Source: Borrelia coriaceae
GTDB taxonomy: Bacteria; Spirochaetota; Spirochaetia; Borreliales; Borreliaceae
Length of the DNA: 64,000 bases
Assembly: GCF_023035295.1 (NCBI RefSeq)
Contig: NZ_CP075076.1
Location: forward strand, 248,001-312,000
Direction: 5' to 3'
Positions 24,307 to 33,351 of the stretch are shown here, piece after piece. The translations under genes and the position numbers were made by a program. Under the pieces are notes generated by a model that saw only the letters and a list, made by a program, of their open reading frames with translations, was not told the origin of the DNA and searched no databases. Position 1 is the stretch's first letter; every line of letters begins with the position of its first letter.

Positions 24307-25101
24307 TCAAAAAAATAAATAAACTAAACTTACAACGATAATTAAATAAACCGAAAAATAATAAAGTTTACTATCCTTAAACATCCTAACAAACAGATTA
24401 ATTGAACAAAATCCAACCATAAAAGCCATAATTGCCCCTAAATTTATCTCAAAAATACTAAAAAGTATATCTGATGCAAATAACTCCTTATACTTTAAAA
24501 GTAAACTTCCAAAAACAATAGGAATTAAAGATAAGAACGAAATTTCAAATGCTTCTGATCTGCTAAACCCAAATAAAACTGAAGCAAAAATCGTAATTCC
24601 TGAACGAGAAATACCCGGCATAGCTCCAATACCTTGCATAGTCCCAATAAAACACCCTGCAAGAAAAAGATTATCTCTCAAATTAAAAACCACAATCTTA
24701 GATTCAAGCAAAAACAAAAAAATACTTGTCAAAATAAAATTAACTAAAACCAAGTCAAGAGTAAATAATCCCTTAAATCCGTCTACGAAAATTCCAACAA
24801 ATGCTGTAACAATAGTGATTATTAATATAAGTAATATCAATCTTAATTTTGAAAAATCCAACTCAGTAGTTTTTCTTAAAAAACTTTTAATCAAGACTAT
24901 CATAAGCTCTAATATTCGTCTACGATAATAAATCATTACAACCAACACAGTTGCAAAATGCAAATAAATATCAAATACCATCGGAAGATCAATATGCATC
25001 AACTTTTTTAAAAGAAATAAATGTCCTGAACTAGATATAGGCAAAAATTCAGAAATTCCTTGAATAAAGCCTAAAATCAAAACTCTTAAAATATTTTCCA
25101 T
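24307..25101 (-). CDS. uppP: Undecaprenyl-diphosphatase UppP (BacA)
   Basis: Polytopic inner-membrane enzyme that dephosphorylates undecaprenyl pyrophosphate to regenerate the lipid carrier for cell-wall synthesis. 264 residues, around eight hydrophobic segments. Both family signatures are present: the N-terminal [21 protein letters not shown] (with the catalytic Glu in [11 protein letters not shown]) and the PGISRSG motif near residue 165 in [14 protein letters not shown]. It lies 15 bp downstream of slt and 12 bp upstream of ftsK, grouping wall-carrier recycling with wall turnover and division. Confidence 0.95.
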   Translation of the reverse strand: MENILRVLILGFIQGISEFLPISSSGHLFLLKKLMHIDLPMVFDIYLHFATVLVVMIYYRRRILELMIVLIKSFLRKTTELDFSKLRLILLILIITIVTAFVGIFVDGFKGLFTLDLVLVNFILTSIFLFLLESKIVVFNLRDNLFLAGCFIGTMQGIGAMPGISRSGITIFASVLFGFSRSEAFEISFLSLIPIVFGSLLLKYKELFASDILFSIFEINLGAIMAFMVGFCSINLFVRMFKDSKLYYFSVYLIIVVSLVYLFF

Positions 25102-25116
25102 CTGGTTCTCAACAAC

Positions 25117-27246
25117 CTAAAAATTTCTGGGAAATTTACCCATAATATACTCTATAATAAAATTTATTCCCTTATTTTCATATAAAGCATCATAAAACAC
25201 ACAGTAAACCAATATTTTTTTAATATAATTTCTAGTTTGCCCAAAAGGAATTGATTCAATGAAAAGCTCTTTAGGTAAATGCCCATAATCTCTTTCCCAT
25301 TTACGAACATTTCCAATGCCACCATTATAGGATGCAAGAGCTTTATATACCTCTTCTACCATTCCTATCCTTTTACTCAAATAATAAGTTCCTATAATTA
25401 CATTATCTTGGGGTTGATTCAAATCATATTCATAATATTTAATCTCTTTAGAAACATCAACTGATGTTAAAGGCATAACCTGCATAAGTCCAATAGCACC
25501 AGGCTTGGATATAGCATCTCTTTTAAAACTACTCTCTGCCTTTATTAAAGAAAACACAAGACTAGGCTCAAGTCCTCTCCTTTTTGACCAATACCTAATT
25601 AAAACACTATACAAACATGGATATAGGCGCTTATAATCACTTCTATTTAAAATCGATCTGTCTTGTCTGACAAGATAATTAATAGCAAGTGTAGATTCAT
25701 AATAATATTCATGTTTCACAAGTTCATCACAAAGATTACGATAAAAATTAGGAGAGAACCTATAACCATTCTTAAAATCATTAGCAACAAAAGCACTAAC
25801 ATAAGAATGAAGATTAAATTTAAAAAATCCATCTAAAAAGCTTTCATAATCAGACTGCTCATAATGAATATCTAAATCATTTTCCAAAAGATCATTAATA
25901 TTTTGATCCAATAAATATCTGCTCATAAATGAGGCATAAGACGTCTGATTATACTTAATAGAAGAATGCAGAAATTCACTATACTCATTTCTTGATCTAG
26001 GCTCAATAAATTTATGATGTATAAGCCTTGCATTAATAAAGGCAAGTCTAGACAAAACAGCATCAGCAATAACATTTTGACCATTATGATAAAGTGCATA
26101 CAAATTATCATAATCTCCAAGTTGCACAGCTTCTAAAATATACTCATCCAATACCTTAACAAATCCAGGATTACTCTTATCTTTACCTGTATAAAATTTA
26201 GCTATGTTTTTTGCAAAATAAGTTCTTGTATTTTGCAAAAATATGAAATTGTTAAAAATTTCATTAAGCATATCTAATCTATAAGGTTCATTTTCAAGAG
26301 AAGCATTTTCTAAATATTTAGTTATAGTAAGAAAACCTATGTCCTTTTTTAACCTTAAATTAATAAGCCCTAAATAATAATCCTTATAGACACTATTTAA
26401 AGCACTAAAAAAAGATAATGCCCTACTAATATATCCTGACCCTAAAAAAGCCTTATAAACATCATTTAAAAATACAAAATTATTATAATATCGTTTAAAA
26501 TCATCACTTAGTATATTGATTGCACCTTTCAAATCTCCATTAGCTATCAAGGCCTTAAACTTAACAAGATTTAAAAAACTTGAACTTAAAATATTAAATC
26601 GCTCTTCAAGAAAGAGATAATCATGAGCTCTTACATGTAAATAATCTGCCGGCAAATCCTCAAACAATTTACTGAAATAAATCAATGATGAATTGATATC
26701 AGAAATATTAAAACAAAGCACTGCCTTAAATAAAAGGTTTTCATTCTCTTGAAACTGCATAAAATCCATTTTTTCAAGTTTATTTAAAACTAAAAGCGCC
26801 TCATCATTCTTTTTTTGCCAATAAAGACTTTTAAAATATCCTAATGCAATAAATTTATTATTATCATATCTTCTGTAAAGCTTGCGTCCAATAAGTTCAG
26901 CCTCAGGATACTCTCTTCTAGAATTATAATATTCAAGAAGTTTAATACCAGCAAATTGAGATGCAATATCATTGTTACTCTCTATTGCCTTATACATGTA
27001 TTCCGTAAACTTTTCATCATATCCTATTTTTTTAAAAAGATAGGCAATATACACATAAGAATCTGAATCTATGCCAAAATATTGATCGAAATTTTTTCCC
27101 ACATAGTCAAAATTCCATAACCAATTTAGACGATTTAAATCAAAATCATCCACATTCCTTTTAACTATACTGCTACTTAAATACCCTTTTCCAAAAGAAC
27201 AAGAAAAAAAACTCAAAAAGAATAAACAAACAATTTGCTTAAACAT
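25117..27246 (-). CDS. slt: Soluble-type lytic murein transglycosylase
   Basis: Cleaves the glycan backbone of peptidoglycan with formation of 1,6-anhydro-MurNAc. A signal sequence (MFKQIVCLFFLSFFSCSFG, possibly a relaxed lipobox at FFSC) is followed by about 500 residues of helical, TPR-like superhelix, as in Slt70, and a C-terminal SLT domain: FSLIKAESSFKRDAISKPGAIGLMQVMP with the catalytic Glu in KAESSF, then ALASYNGGIGNVRKW. The frame is open back to a TTG at 27309, with other candidates at MRKKELL (27282) and 27246. The last places the signal peptide at the very N-terminus and overlaps the upstream gene's stop by 8 bp; it is preferred, though no Shine-Dalgarno sits next to it. It is followed by uppP. 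Confidence 0.88.
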   Translation of the reverse strand: MFKQIVCLFFLSFFSCSFGKGYLSSSIVKRNVDDFDLNRLNWLWNFDYVGKNFDQYFGIDSDSYVYIAYLFKKIGYDEKFTEYMYKAIESNNDIASQFAGIKLLEYYNSRREYPEAELIGRKLYRRYDNNKFIALGYFKSLYWQKKNDEALLVLNKLEKMDFMQFQENENLLFKAVLCFNISDINSSLIYFSKLFEDLPADYLHVRAHDYLFLEERFNILSSSFLNLVKFKALIANGDLKGAINILSDDFKRYYNNFVFLNDVYKAFLGSGYISRALSFFSALNSVYKDYYLGLINLRLKKDIGFLTITKYLENASLENEPYRLDMLNEIFNNFIFLQNTRTYFAKNIAKFYTGKDKSNPGFVKVLDEYILEAVQLGDYDNLYALYHNGQNVIADAVLSRLAFINARLIHHKFIEPRSRNEYSEFLHSSIKYNQTSYASFMSRYLLDQNINDLLENDLDIHYEQSDYESFLDGFFKFNLHSYVSAFVANDFKNGYRFSPNFYRNLCDELVKHEYYYESTLAINYLVRQDRSILNRSDYKRLYPCLYSVLIRYWSKRRGLEPSLVFSLIKAESSFKRDAISKPGAIGLMQVMPLTSVDVSKEIKYYEYDLNQPQDNVIIGTYYLSKRIGMVEEVYKALASYNGGIGNVRKWERDYGHLPKELFIESIPFGQTRNYIKKILVYCVFYDALYENKGINFIIEYIMGKFPRNF

Positions 27247-28396
27247 AACTGTTTTTTTTACATTTAATAATTCTTTCTTCCTCATAAAGGAGGCAATAAG
27301 AAACTGCAAAATTTTTAGGATTCAAGACTTTAGAAAAAATCAAAAATAATGAAAAAAATATTAAAAGAAACAAAGAAATAAGACTTAAATAAAGCATAGA
27401 AGTTTGAATGAGACCTTCTCCTGAATCTAAATCCAATTGACTATTATCAATATCTACAGTAAAACCTTCCTCACTCAAATCCAAAGCAACATCATCAAAT
27501 TCACTTTCCCCCAATCCTTCATCAATATCCGTAATGATATCATCAATACTCCAATCATCAAGATAAGAACTTTTCGAAGTATTAACATTAATACTATCAA
27601 AATTATCATAAGCCTCACTTGCATAACCAATATCAACAGAAATATCATCTAAATCTAAACTCTCTTGACTGATAATATCCTTATCACTAAGAACATGTTC
27701 ACTTTGATTGCCCTCATCAAGGTTATTATTAAATCTATCTTCTTGAAGCCCAAAATCAAAATTTTCTAAATTAAGATCAGATTCAGAATTTAAATTTTCA
27801 TTTACCGATACATTATTATCTGAATTTAAAGACTCGGTTAATAAACTCAAATCATCTTCGTTGTTGGAGGATTTTTCATTTGCAAATAAATTTTGATTCT
27901 CAAATGAACTATTAACATTATCTAAACCAACATCTGAAAAACTATTGTGCCCAACACCACCGCCAAATTCCTTAACAAAATCCTCTTTATGTTCTAGACC
28001 ACTAAAACCAACAGACAAATTATTCGAACTGGCATCCTCTAGAGAATCACTAATTTTATCTGAAGCTACAGAAAGGCTCATTAAACTTAAATCAAACTTA
28101 GATTTACTTGTAATACCATCACACTCACCGTAAACATAAAGCATCATAGAATCTATTTTGAAATAAACATTTATACTAGCACTCTCTTTGCTAAGATTAT
28201 CTAAGAAAAAAGATCCAATAATAATAGGATTAGAAAAGTCTTCATACTCACTAATATAAAAATCCAATTTTACATTAGTCTCATCTGGAAGCTTACCCAA
28301 TACCACTCTCTTTACAGCAGTGTCATTTAAACTTAAAATCGAAAAATATTCATTCTTAGAAAGCCTTATAGCTAAAAACCCTTTCAAAAATTCCAA
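27239..28396 (-). CDS. Acidic membrane protein with possible Hsp70 substrate-binding-like N-terminal domain
   Basis: 385 residues in three parts. Residues 1-110 are beta-rich and resemble the substrate-binding beta domain of Hsp70: LPDETNVKLDFYISEYE, then IIIGSFFLDNLSKES, then INVYFKIDSMMLYVYGE, in the same order and spacing as EIEIHVLQGEY, IGRFFFSNI and IEILFNLDESGLLSIAAKD of the short Hsp70 encoded at 31864-33351. Residues 120-330 are a low-complexity Asp/Ser/Asn/Glu-rich linker. Residues about 335-360 form one membrane helix, and a short basic tail with Cys follows. No signal peptide is visible, so the acidic part is probably cytoplasmic with a C-terminal anchor. The start is TTG at 28396, or another TTG at 28387 better spaced from AAGG. 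It overlaps the slt start. Function unknown; the Hsp70 resemblance is inference. Confidence 0.6.
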   Translation of the reverse strand: MEFLKGFLAIRLSKNEYFSILSLNDTAVKRVVLGKLPDETNVKLDFYISEYEDFSNPIIIGSFFLDNLSKESASINVYFKIDSMMLYVYGECDGITSKSKFDLSLMSLSVASDKISDSLEDASSNNLSVGFSGLEHKEDFVKEFGGGVGHNSFSDVGLDNVNSSFENQNLFANEKSSNNEDDLSLLTESLNSDNNVSVNENLNSESDLNLENFDFGLQEDRFNNNLDEGNQSEHVLSDKDIISQESLDLDDISVDIGYASEAYDNFDSINVNTSKSSYLDDWSIDDIITDIDEGLGESEFDDVALDLSEEGFTVDIDNSQLDLDSGEGLIQTSMLYLSLISLFLLIFFSLFLIFSKVLNPKNFAVSYCLLYEEERIIKCKKNSYV

Positions 28397-28573
28397 CCTT
28401 TTTGTTCTCTTTTAAAAACAAATTTACATATTACTAAACTATAACAATAATATAATATAATTAATATTATATTCAACTTATAAGTAATCTTTTATTTAAC
28501 ATAAAAATATTTAAAGACTATGAGCTATTATTTTATATAATATTACTAAATATGATCTTTAGGAGAAATTAGA
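28397..28573. promoter_or_regulatory. Divergent promoter region between the acidic membrane protein and the TPR protein
   Basis: This 177-bp gap is almost purely A and T. It contains an 8-bp inverted repeat AATATAAT/ATTATATT (28454-28461, 28466-28473) and several TATAAT-like boxes, for example near 28534-28541 for the rightward TPR gene. No clear -35 hexamers can be picked. GGAG at 28561-28564 serves the TPR gene start at 28574. Confidence 0.35.
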
Positions 28574-29956
28574 ATGTTACCATTATTCATCATACTTTCC
28601 TCAATCTTAATATCTGCTTTGATATTCTTGTTCTCCAAAATTGCAATATCAAACACAAAAATAAAAAACAAACAAAAACAAAAAAAAACATTAAGTAAAA
28701 CAAAAAAATTCACAGAAAAAGCTGAGAATATACTAAAAACAAATCCAAATGAAATAAATGCTTTACAAACTTTAAACAATTATTATTATTCCAATAAAGA
28801 CTTTGAAAATGGAATTAAATATGCCAGAAAATTATGCCAACTTGTGGAAGAAAATCCCACAAATCAAAAAATAGATTCTTTTAAGGCTTTCTTAAGTTAC
28901 GGTTTTTATAATCTTGAGAGAAATTTTAATGTAGAAGCATTAGGATTTCTTAAAAAAGCATACATCATGAAAAAAAACGATATAGACGTGAATTACTATC
29001 TTGGAATAGCCTTCTTAAGAAATGGACATTACAAAGAAGCGCTCCACTATCTCACAAAAATATATAAAATTGATAAGGATAATGAAGAGGCTTTAAAATA
29101 CATAGGAATAGCACTATTTCATACAGGAAACTATACTAAAGCTGTCGGAATATTTAATAACATAAGGAAATATATACAAAATGATATAGATGCTTTATTA
29201 GCATATGCCCAATCCTTATCTCAATTAAACCAGGACCGACCTGCATTTGAAATTGCAAACAAAATAAGAAACAAAAATGGCATGATATACGAAGCTCTTT
29301 TAATTGAATCTGAGATAAATTCAAAAAATCACAATTTAGCAAAATTAGAAGATAACATTAGAGAAATGATGAAAATCAAACCGGACTTACCTAAAAAAAC
29401 GTTACTTAAACTCTTTTACAAACTAGGAGAGTTATATATAGAACATGAGAATTACAAAAAAGCAACAGAAGCGTTTACTCAAGTTGAAAGAATTGATCCA
29501 CACTATCAAAAAATCGCTGAAAAACTAGAATTCAGCAAGAGACTGAATGAAAATTTAGCATTAAGAATATATCTTAAAAGTCCAAAAGAAAAATTTGATA
29601 GCTTAGCTAGCGCAATTATCCTTCAAATATATAAAAATAAATTTCAAGTAAGAGACAAAAAGATAAATGAAATAAATTTACAATTTATAGACATGAACTT
29701 TCAACTATCAAACAATCAATGGGAAGAAAATTTAATAGTCCGATTTGTAAGAACAGACCAAAAGAACTTTGGAGAATTATTCCTAAAAGACTTTATTGCA
29801 AAAACCAAAGAAAGCAAATTAAAAGGACTCTGTATTGCGCCAGCCACATTCTCTGATAAAGCAAAACAAATCATCGAAGGTAGGTTAATTGATCTAATAG
29901 AAGGAAAAAAACTAATGCAAATATTAAAAACATTAGATGTATCAAAGTATATATAG
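28574..29956 (+). CDS. Membrane-anchored TPR-repeat protein
   Basis: 460 residues. An N-terminal membrane helix (about residues 2-20, IILSSILISALIFLFSKIAI) is followed by a Lys-rich stretch and at least five tetratricopeptide repeats between residues 50 and 320, of the form YYLGIAFLRNGHYKEALHYLTKIYKIDKDNEEALKYIGIALFHTGNYTKAVGIFNNI. The C-terminal 130 residues form a separate alpha/beta region of unknown type. TPR scaffolds mediate protein-protein contacts; the partner is unknown. ATG 28574 follows AGGAG. Its stop codon is only 3 bp from the stop of the convergent LysM/M23 gene, so the transcripts overlap. Confidence 0.75.
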   Translation: MLPLFIILSSILISALIFLFSKIAISNTKIKNKQKQKKTLSKTKKFTEKAENILKTNPNEINALQTLNNYYYSNKDFENGIKYARKLCQLVEENPTNQKIDSFKAFLSYGFYNLERNFNVEALGFLKKAYIMKKNDIDVNYYLGIAFLRNGHYKEALHYLTKIYKIDKDNEEALKYIGIALFHTGNYTKAVGIFNNIRKYIQNDIDALLAYAQSLSQLNQDRPAFEIANKIRNKNGMIYEALLIESEINSKNHNLAKLEDNIREMMKIKPDLPKKTLLKLFYKLGELYIEHENYKKATEAFTQVERIDPHYQKIAEKLEFSKRLNENLALRIYLKSPKEKFDSLASAIILQIYKNKFQVRDKKINEINLQFIDMNFQLSNNQWEENLIVRFVRTDQKNFGELFLKDFIAKTKESKLKGLCIAPATFSDKAKQIIEGRLIDLIEGKKLMQILKTLDVSKYI

Positions 29957-29959
29957 GCA

Positions 29960-31216
29960 TTACTTGAGATATTTCATAGGATTTCCCGTTTTACCATTTT
30001 TAAAAATGGTAAAATGTAAATGATTACCAGTGCTATATCCCGTACTTCCCATACGCCCTATTATTTGCCCTCTTGAAACCCTTTGTCCAACCTTAACCGC
30101 AAAAGAACCTAAATGAGCATAAAGAGTTTGAAAACCATTATTATGAGAAATGACAATATATTTTCCATACCCTCCAACACTAAATCCAACCGTTACCACA
30201 ACACCCTCCTTTGTTGCAACAATGGGTGTATTAGCCGCATTTGCAATGTCAATCCCATTGTGAAAACTAATAATCTTTGTAAAAGGATCAGGACGATAAC
30301 CATAACCTGAAGTAATAACCCCTTGAGTTGGAAATAAAAAAGTCTCTCCTAAAGCATTTCTAAGTAATTCTTTAGCCATTCTTCCACCTGGAATAAACAA
30401 CTTTTGACCTAAATATAAAACTTCATTATCAAGATTATTAGCATCAAGAATATCTACTTTGGGAATTTTATATTTCTTGGCAATTGATGAGAGAGAATCA
30501 TTCTTCTCAACGGTATAAAGCACTCCTTTCATGTTAGGCACATTAATAACAAGATTAGGCCTAATGCTCCTTACATCTTGAATACCATTATAAGAAATTA
30601 AAGTTTCACTAGTTATATTATATCTGGCCGCAATATGAGACAATGTTTCACCAGGATTAATTTTATGTTGAACTACCTTTAAAACAAAAGGCTTCCTTAC
30701 AGTTGTCGCCTCATAATTGTTTGTATCTACCCCAAATAGATGATTATTAATCTGACTTAAATCTTGATCACTATAATATAAAAAAGTATCAATAAAATAA
30801 TCTTTAGGAAAACTCAACTTACTTAGAAATATGTAAGAACCATAATACGAAAAAATATTTAAATAGAAAACTAATACTAAAACAAAAATTATTGCATTAA
30901 ACCTAAAAATAAAGCTATAAGTTGGATTAAAATCGAAAGTATTAATAATTTTAAGTCGCACCTTATCATAAGAATATCGATATTTATAATCATTAATACC
31001 GACCACCCTACCAAAGATAATCAAAAACAATAATTTAACTATATCAAAAAAACTTTTTGCAATATTTATAAAACGAAAAGCATTCTTCCGTTTTCTCTTA
31101 CAAAAGTTACGAACCTTACCAAAATCTCTCAATTGAAAATCACTTTTAATTGCTCTACCAAACAAAAAATTTCTGTTTCTCTTTAATACATTCTGATCCT
31201 TTTTTGGTATAATCAT
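29960..31216 (-). CDS. LysM and M23 domain peptidoglycan protein
   Basis: 418 residues. A basic N-terminus of about 100 residues precedes one membrane helix (about 108-135), so the rest is periplasmic. Two LysM domains bind peptidoglycan: HKINPGETLSHIAARYNITSETL and then YTVEKNDSLSSIAKKYKIPKVDIL, each ending in a VINVP or LFIPG strand. The C-terminal M23 domain shows SGYGYRPDPFT, HNGIDIAN (first His/Asp ligands), LYAHLGSF and GYSTGNHLHFTI (HLH ligands), so it is probably an active endopeptidase. The first ~100 residues are unusually Arg/Lys/Phe-rich for an N-terminal cytoplasmic tail. ATG 31216 lies close to the divergent signal peptidase gene; a - strand TATAAT at 31227-31232 is the likely -10. 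Confidence 0.87.
   Translation of the reverse strand: MIIPKKDQNVLKRNRNFLFGRAIKSDFQLRDFGKVRNFCKRKRKNAFRFINIAKSFFDIVKLLFLIIFGRVVGINDYKYRYSYDKVRLKIINTFDFNPTYSFIFRFNAIIFVLVLVFYLNIFSYYGSYIFLSKLSFPKDYFIDTFLYYSDQDLSQINNHLFGVDTNNYEATTVRKPFVLKVVQHKINPGETLSHIAARYNITSETLISYNGIQDVRSIRPNLVINVPNMKGVLYTVEKNDSLSSIAKKYKIPKVDILDANNLDNEVLYLGQKLFIPGGRMAKELLRNALGETFLFPTQGVITSGYGYRPDPFTKIISFHNGIDIANAANTPIVATKEGVVVTVGFSVGGYGKYIVISHNNGFQTLYAHLGSFAVKVGQRVSRGQIIGRMGSTGYSTGNHLHFTIFKNGKTGNPMKYLK
29989..30014. repeat. 26-bp perfect palindrome inside the 3' end of the LysM/M23 gene
   Basis: TTTTACCATTTTT is immediately followed by its exact reverse complement with no spacer. It encodes Phe-Thr-Ile-Phe-Lys-Asn-Gly-Lys just after the HLH zinc motif of the M23 domain, and lies 33 bp beyond the stop codon of the convergent TPR gene. 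No T tract follows on either strand beyond the arms. It may help end transcription of the convergent TPR mRNA, or be a coincidence of the encoded peptide. Confidence 0.6.
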
Positions 31217-31290
31217 AATATGACCTATTATACACTATACATTCAAAGAAATTGCAATTTGCTAAAAATTCTCAAGTGGAAACTCGCAAA

Positions 31291-31794
31291 ATGATCAATA
31301 CTCATAAGCAAATATTAATACCCATGATACTGGCCTTACTACTAATGTTAACAATAATCAAAGTATCTCTGTCTTTCCATTTAGTCAAAGGTTCTTCAAT
31401 GCTACCAATAATTTTAGAAAAACATTGGTTGATTAATAATAAATTAGCTTATGGGATAAGACTAAACAGTAAAGACACATATATTGTGTTATGGGGAGCA
31501 CCAAAAAAAAATGAAATGGTACTTATTAAAGACCCCATCACAAGAAAAACATCCGTTAAAAAAATTTTTGCCATCCCAGGAGAAAAATTTACAAAATTAC
31601 CACAAAACGTAATATCCATACATGATTTAAAATTTAATATAGATAAAGAACATCTAAAAAAATTAAACAATATATACATCCCAAAGAATCATTATCTAGT
31701 AATAGGAGAAAATAGACAAGTATCCCTTGATTCAAGAGAATATGGATTTATAAATATCAACGATATCCTTGGAAAAATAATATACTGCTTATAA
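31291..31794 (+). CDS. lepB: Signal peptidase I
   Basis: Membrane serine protease that removes Sec signal peptides. With the ATG at 31291 the product is 167 residues: a membrane helix at about 8-28, then box B GSSMLP with catalytic Ser36, box D RKTSVKKIFAIPGE carrying the general-base Lys, and box E GENRQVSLDSREYGFI (family GDNRxxSxDSRxxG). The usual Asp of GDN is Glu here, as seen in some other members. The frame is open to a TTG at 31252, but the ATG places the membrane helix at the N-terminus and has a GTGGAA upstream. Borrelia has other signal peptidase I genes elsewhere on the chromosome, so this is one of several. Confidence 0.88.
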   Translation: MINTHKQILIPMILALLLMLTIIKVSLSFHLVKGSSMLPIILEKHWLINNKLAYGIRLNSKDTYIVLWGAPKKNEMVLIKDPITRKTSVKKIFAIPGEKFTKLPQNVISIHDLKFNIDKEHLKKLNNIYIPKNHYLVIGENRQVSLDSREYGFININDILGKIIYCL

Positions 31795-31863
31795 AAAGCT
31801 TTAAAACAATAAAAATTAATACCTCAATTTAAATAAATGTTTAAGTCAATTCAATCCTGTGTC

Positions 31864-33351
31864 TTATAACACATCACCTGGACTAATTTCTTCTAATGAA
31901 TAAAGGGCACCTTCATTTCGAACACTACTATCAAAAGAAGCACTAGTCATTCTCATTTGAATTGATTTAGAAGTATTAGTATCTAAATCTTTTGCAGCAA
32001 TACTTAAAAGACCACTCTCATCCAAATTAAACAGTATCTCTATCTTTGGAACTCCTTTTAAAGCTCTTTGTATATTACTAAAAAAGAACCTACCTATAGA
32101 ATAATTTAAAGATGCCTTCTTGTATTCACCTTGAAGCACATGTATTTCAATCTCTTCCTGATAATCATTAGTTGTTGTAAATATTTTGCGTTCACAAACT
32201 GGCAATAAAGTATTTCTCTTAATTAATGTAAAAAATCCATCATTACAAGTTTCAATCCCAAGAGAATAAGGTGTTACATCTTTAAAGTCAATAAGAGAAC
32301 TATTATTTGAAAGACTAAAAGCATGAATGCCCGCACCATTTGCAACAACCTCATCTTGATTTAAAAAATCCAACACTTCAATTTTAGGAAAAGTTTCCTT
32401 CAATCTATCTTTAACTAAAGGAATTCTTGTTGAACCTCCTGAAAGTATTATTTTTGAAATACGTTCAAGCTCAACACCTGAATCCGCAATACATTCATTT
32501 GTAAGACTAATAGTTTTATCTATAAATTCCTTAATCATAGAATTAAAATCATCTCTTGTAAGTTTATAATTCAAATGCTTACCATCAAGAAAAGGTAATA
32601 CAATATTAACCTCATCCATAATAGATAAATTTTTTTTAGCTTCTTCAATCCTATCTCTTATTTGTTCAATAATAACAATATCGTCTAAATTAATCTCAGG
32701 ATATTCTTCTTTAAAACTGTTCAAAACATGCTTTTCTATAATTTCATTAAAATCATTACCGCCAAGTTTATTTTCGCCTTTACTTGCAAGAACAGTATAA
32801 GTATCATTTTGTTTTTCTAAAAGAGTAACATCAAAAGTTCCACCACCAAGATCATAAACCAGAAATAATCCATCTATCTGTCTTTCAAAAGCATAAGACA
32901 AAGCAGCAGCTGTTGGTTCATTAAGTATTGCCCTACATTTCAATCCTGCAAGATTTGCAACCTCTACAACACCTCTTCTTTGAATCTCAGAAAAATAAGC
33001 AGGAACAGTTATTACAACATCATAAACCTCAGTACCTAAAAATTTTTCAGCATTCATCTTCACATTTGAAAGTAAATAAGAAGCAATATCCTCAGCTCTA
33101 TATTTATTATTATCTACTTCATAATAGACATTTGTACCTATATTAACTTTAAAATTATAAAAAGTTCTATCTGGATTTACCAATATCTGATGTCTAGCAG
33201 CACTACCAACAATAACACCAGAATCTGTAAAAGACACAACAGATGGGGTAATTCTCTCGCCCCTATCATTTAAGAGCACTCTAGAACTAGCATCAAAACA
33301 AGATGCTACAGTATTTGTGGTTCCAAGATCTATGCCTATCCATTTTTTCAT
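31864..33351 (-). CDS. Short Hsp70 (DnaK-like) chaperone lacking the C-terminal lid
   Basis: Hsp70-family ATPase of 495 residues, against about 635 for DnaK. The nucleotide-binding domain is complete: IGIDLGTTNTVAS (phosphate loop 1), NEPTAAALSYAF, VYDLGGGTFDVTLL (phosphate 2) and ILSGGSTRIPLVKDRL (adenosine motif). A linker and substrate-binding beta domain follow (EIEIHVLQGEY ... IEILFNLDESGLLSIAAKD), and the protein stops about 50 residues later, with no helical lid. Such forms resemble HscC-type Hsp70s. The genuine DnaK with GrpE and DnaJ is known elsewhere in Borrelia. ATG 33351 is 6 bases after AGGGG and overlaps the TGA of the SwrB-like gene by one base (TGATG), so they are translationally coupled. 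Confidence 0.9.
   Translation of the reverse strand: MKKWIGIDLGTTNTVASCFDASSRVLLNDRGERITPSVVSFTDSGVIVGSAARHQILVNPDRTFYNFKVNIGTNVYYEVDNNKYRAEDIASYLLSNVKMNAEKFLGTEVYDVVITVPAYFSEIQRRGVVEVANLAGLKCRAILNEPTAAALSYAFERQIDGLFLVYDLGGGTFDVTLLEKQNDTYTVLASKGENKLGGNDFNEIIEKHVLNSFKEEYPEINLDDIVIIEQIRDRIEEAKKNLSIMDEVNIVLPFLDGKHLNYKLTRDDFNSMIKEFIDKTISLTNECIADSGVELERISKIILSGGSTRIPLVKDRLKETFPKIEVLDFLNQDEVVANGAGIHAFSLSNNSSLIDFKDVTPYSLGIETCNDGFFTLIKRNTLLPVCERKIFTTTNDYQEEIEIHVLQGEYKKASLNYSIGRFFFSNIQRALKGVPKIEILFNLDESGLLSIAAKDLDTNTSKSIQMRMTSASFDSSVRNEGALYSLEEISPGDVL

Noticed and set aside
27247..27309. Upstream TTG start for slt at 27309 and ATG at 27282
   Set aside because: They would put about 12-21 extra charged residues before the signal sequence, and neither has a ribosome site; possible but less likely.
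28441..28480. AT-only inverted repeat as a replication origin or protein site
   Set aside because: In almost pure AT sequence such repeats are expected by chance; no DnaA-box cluster is visible.
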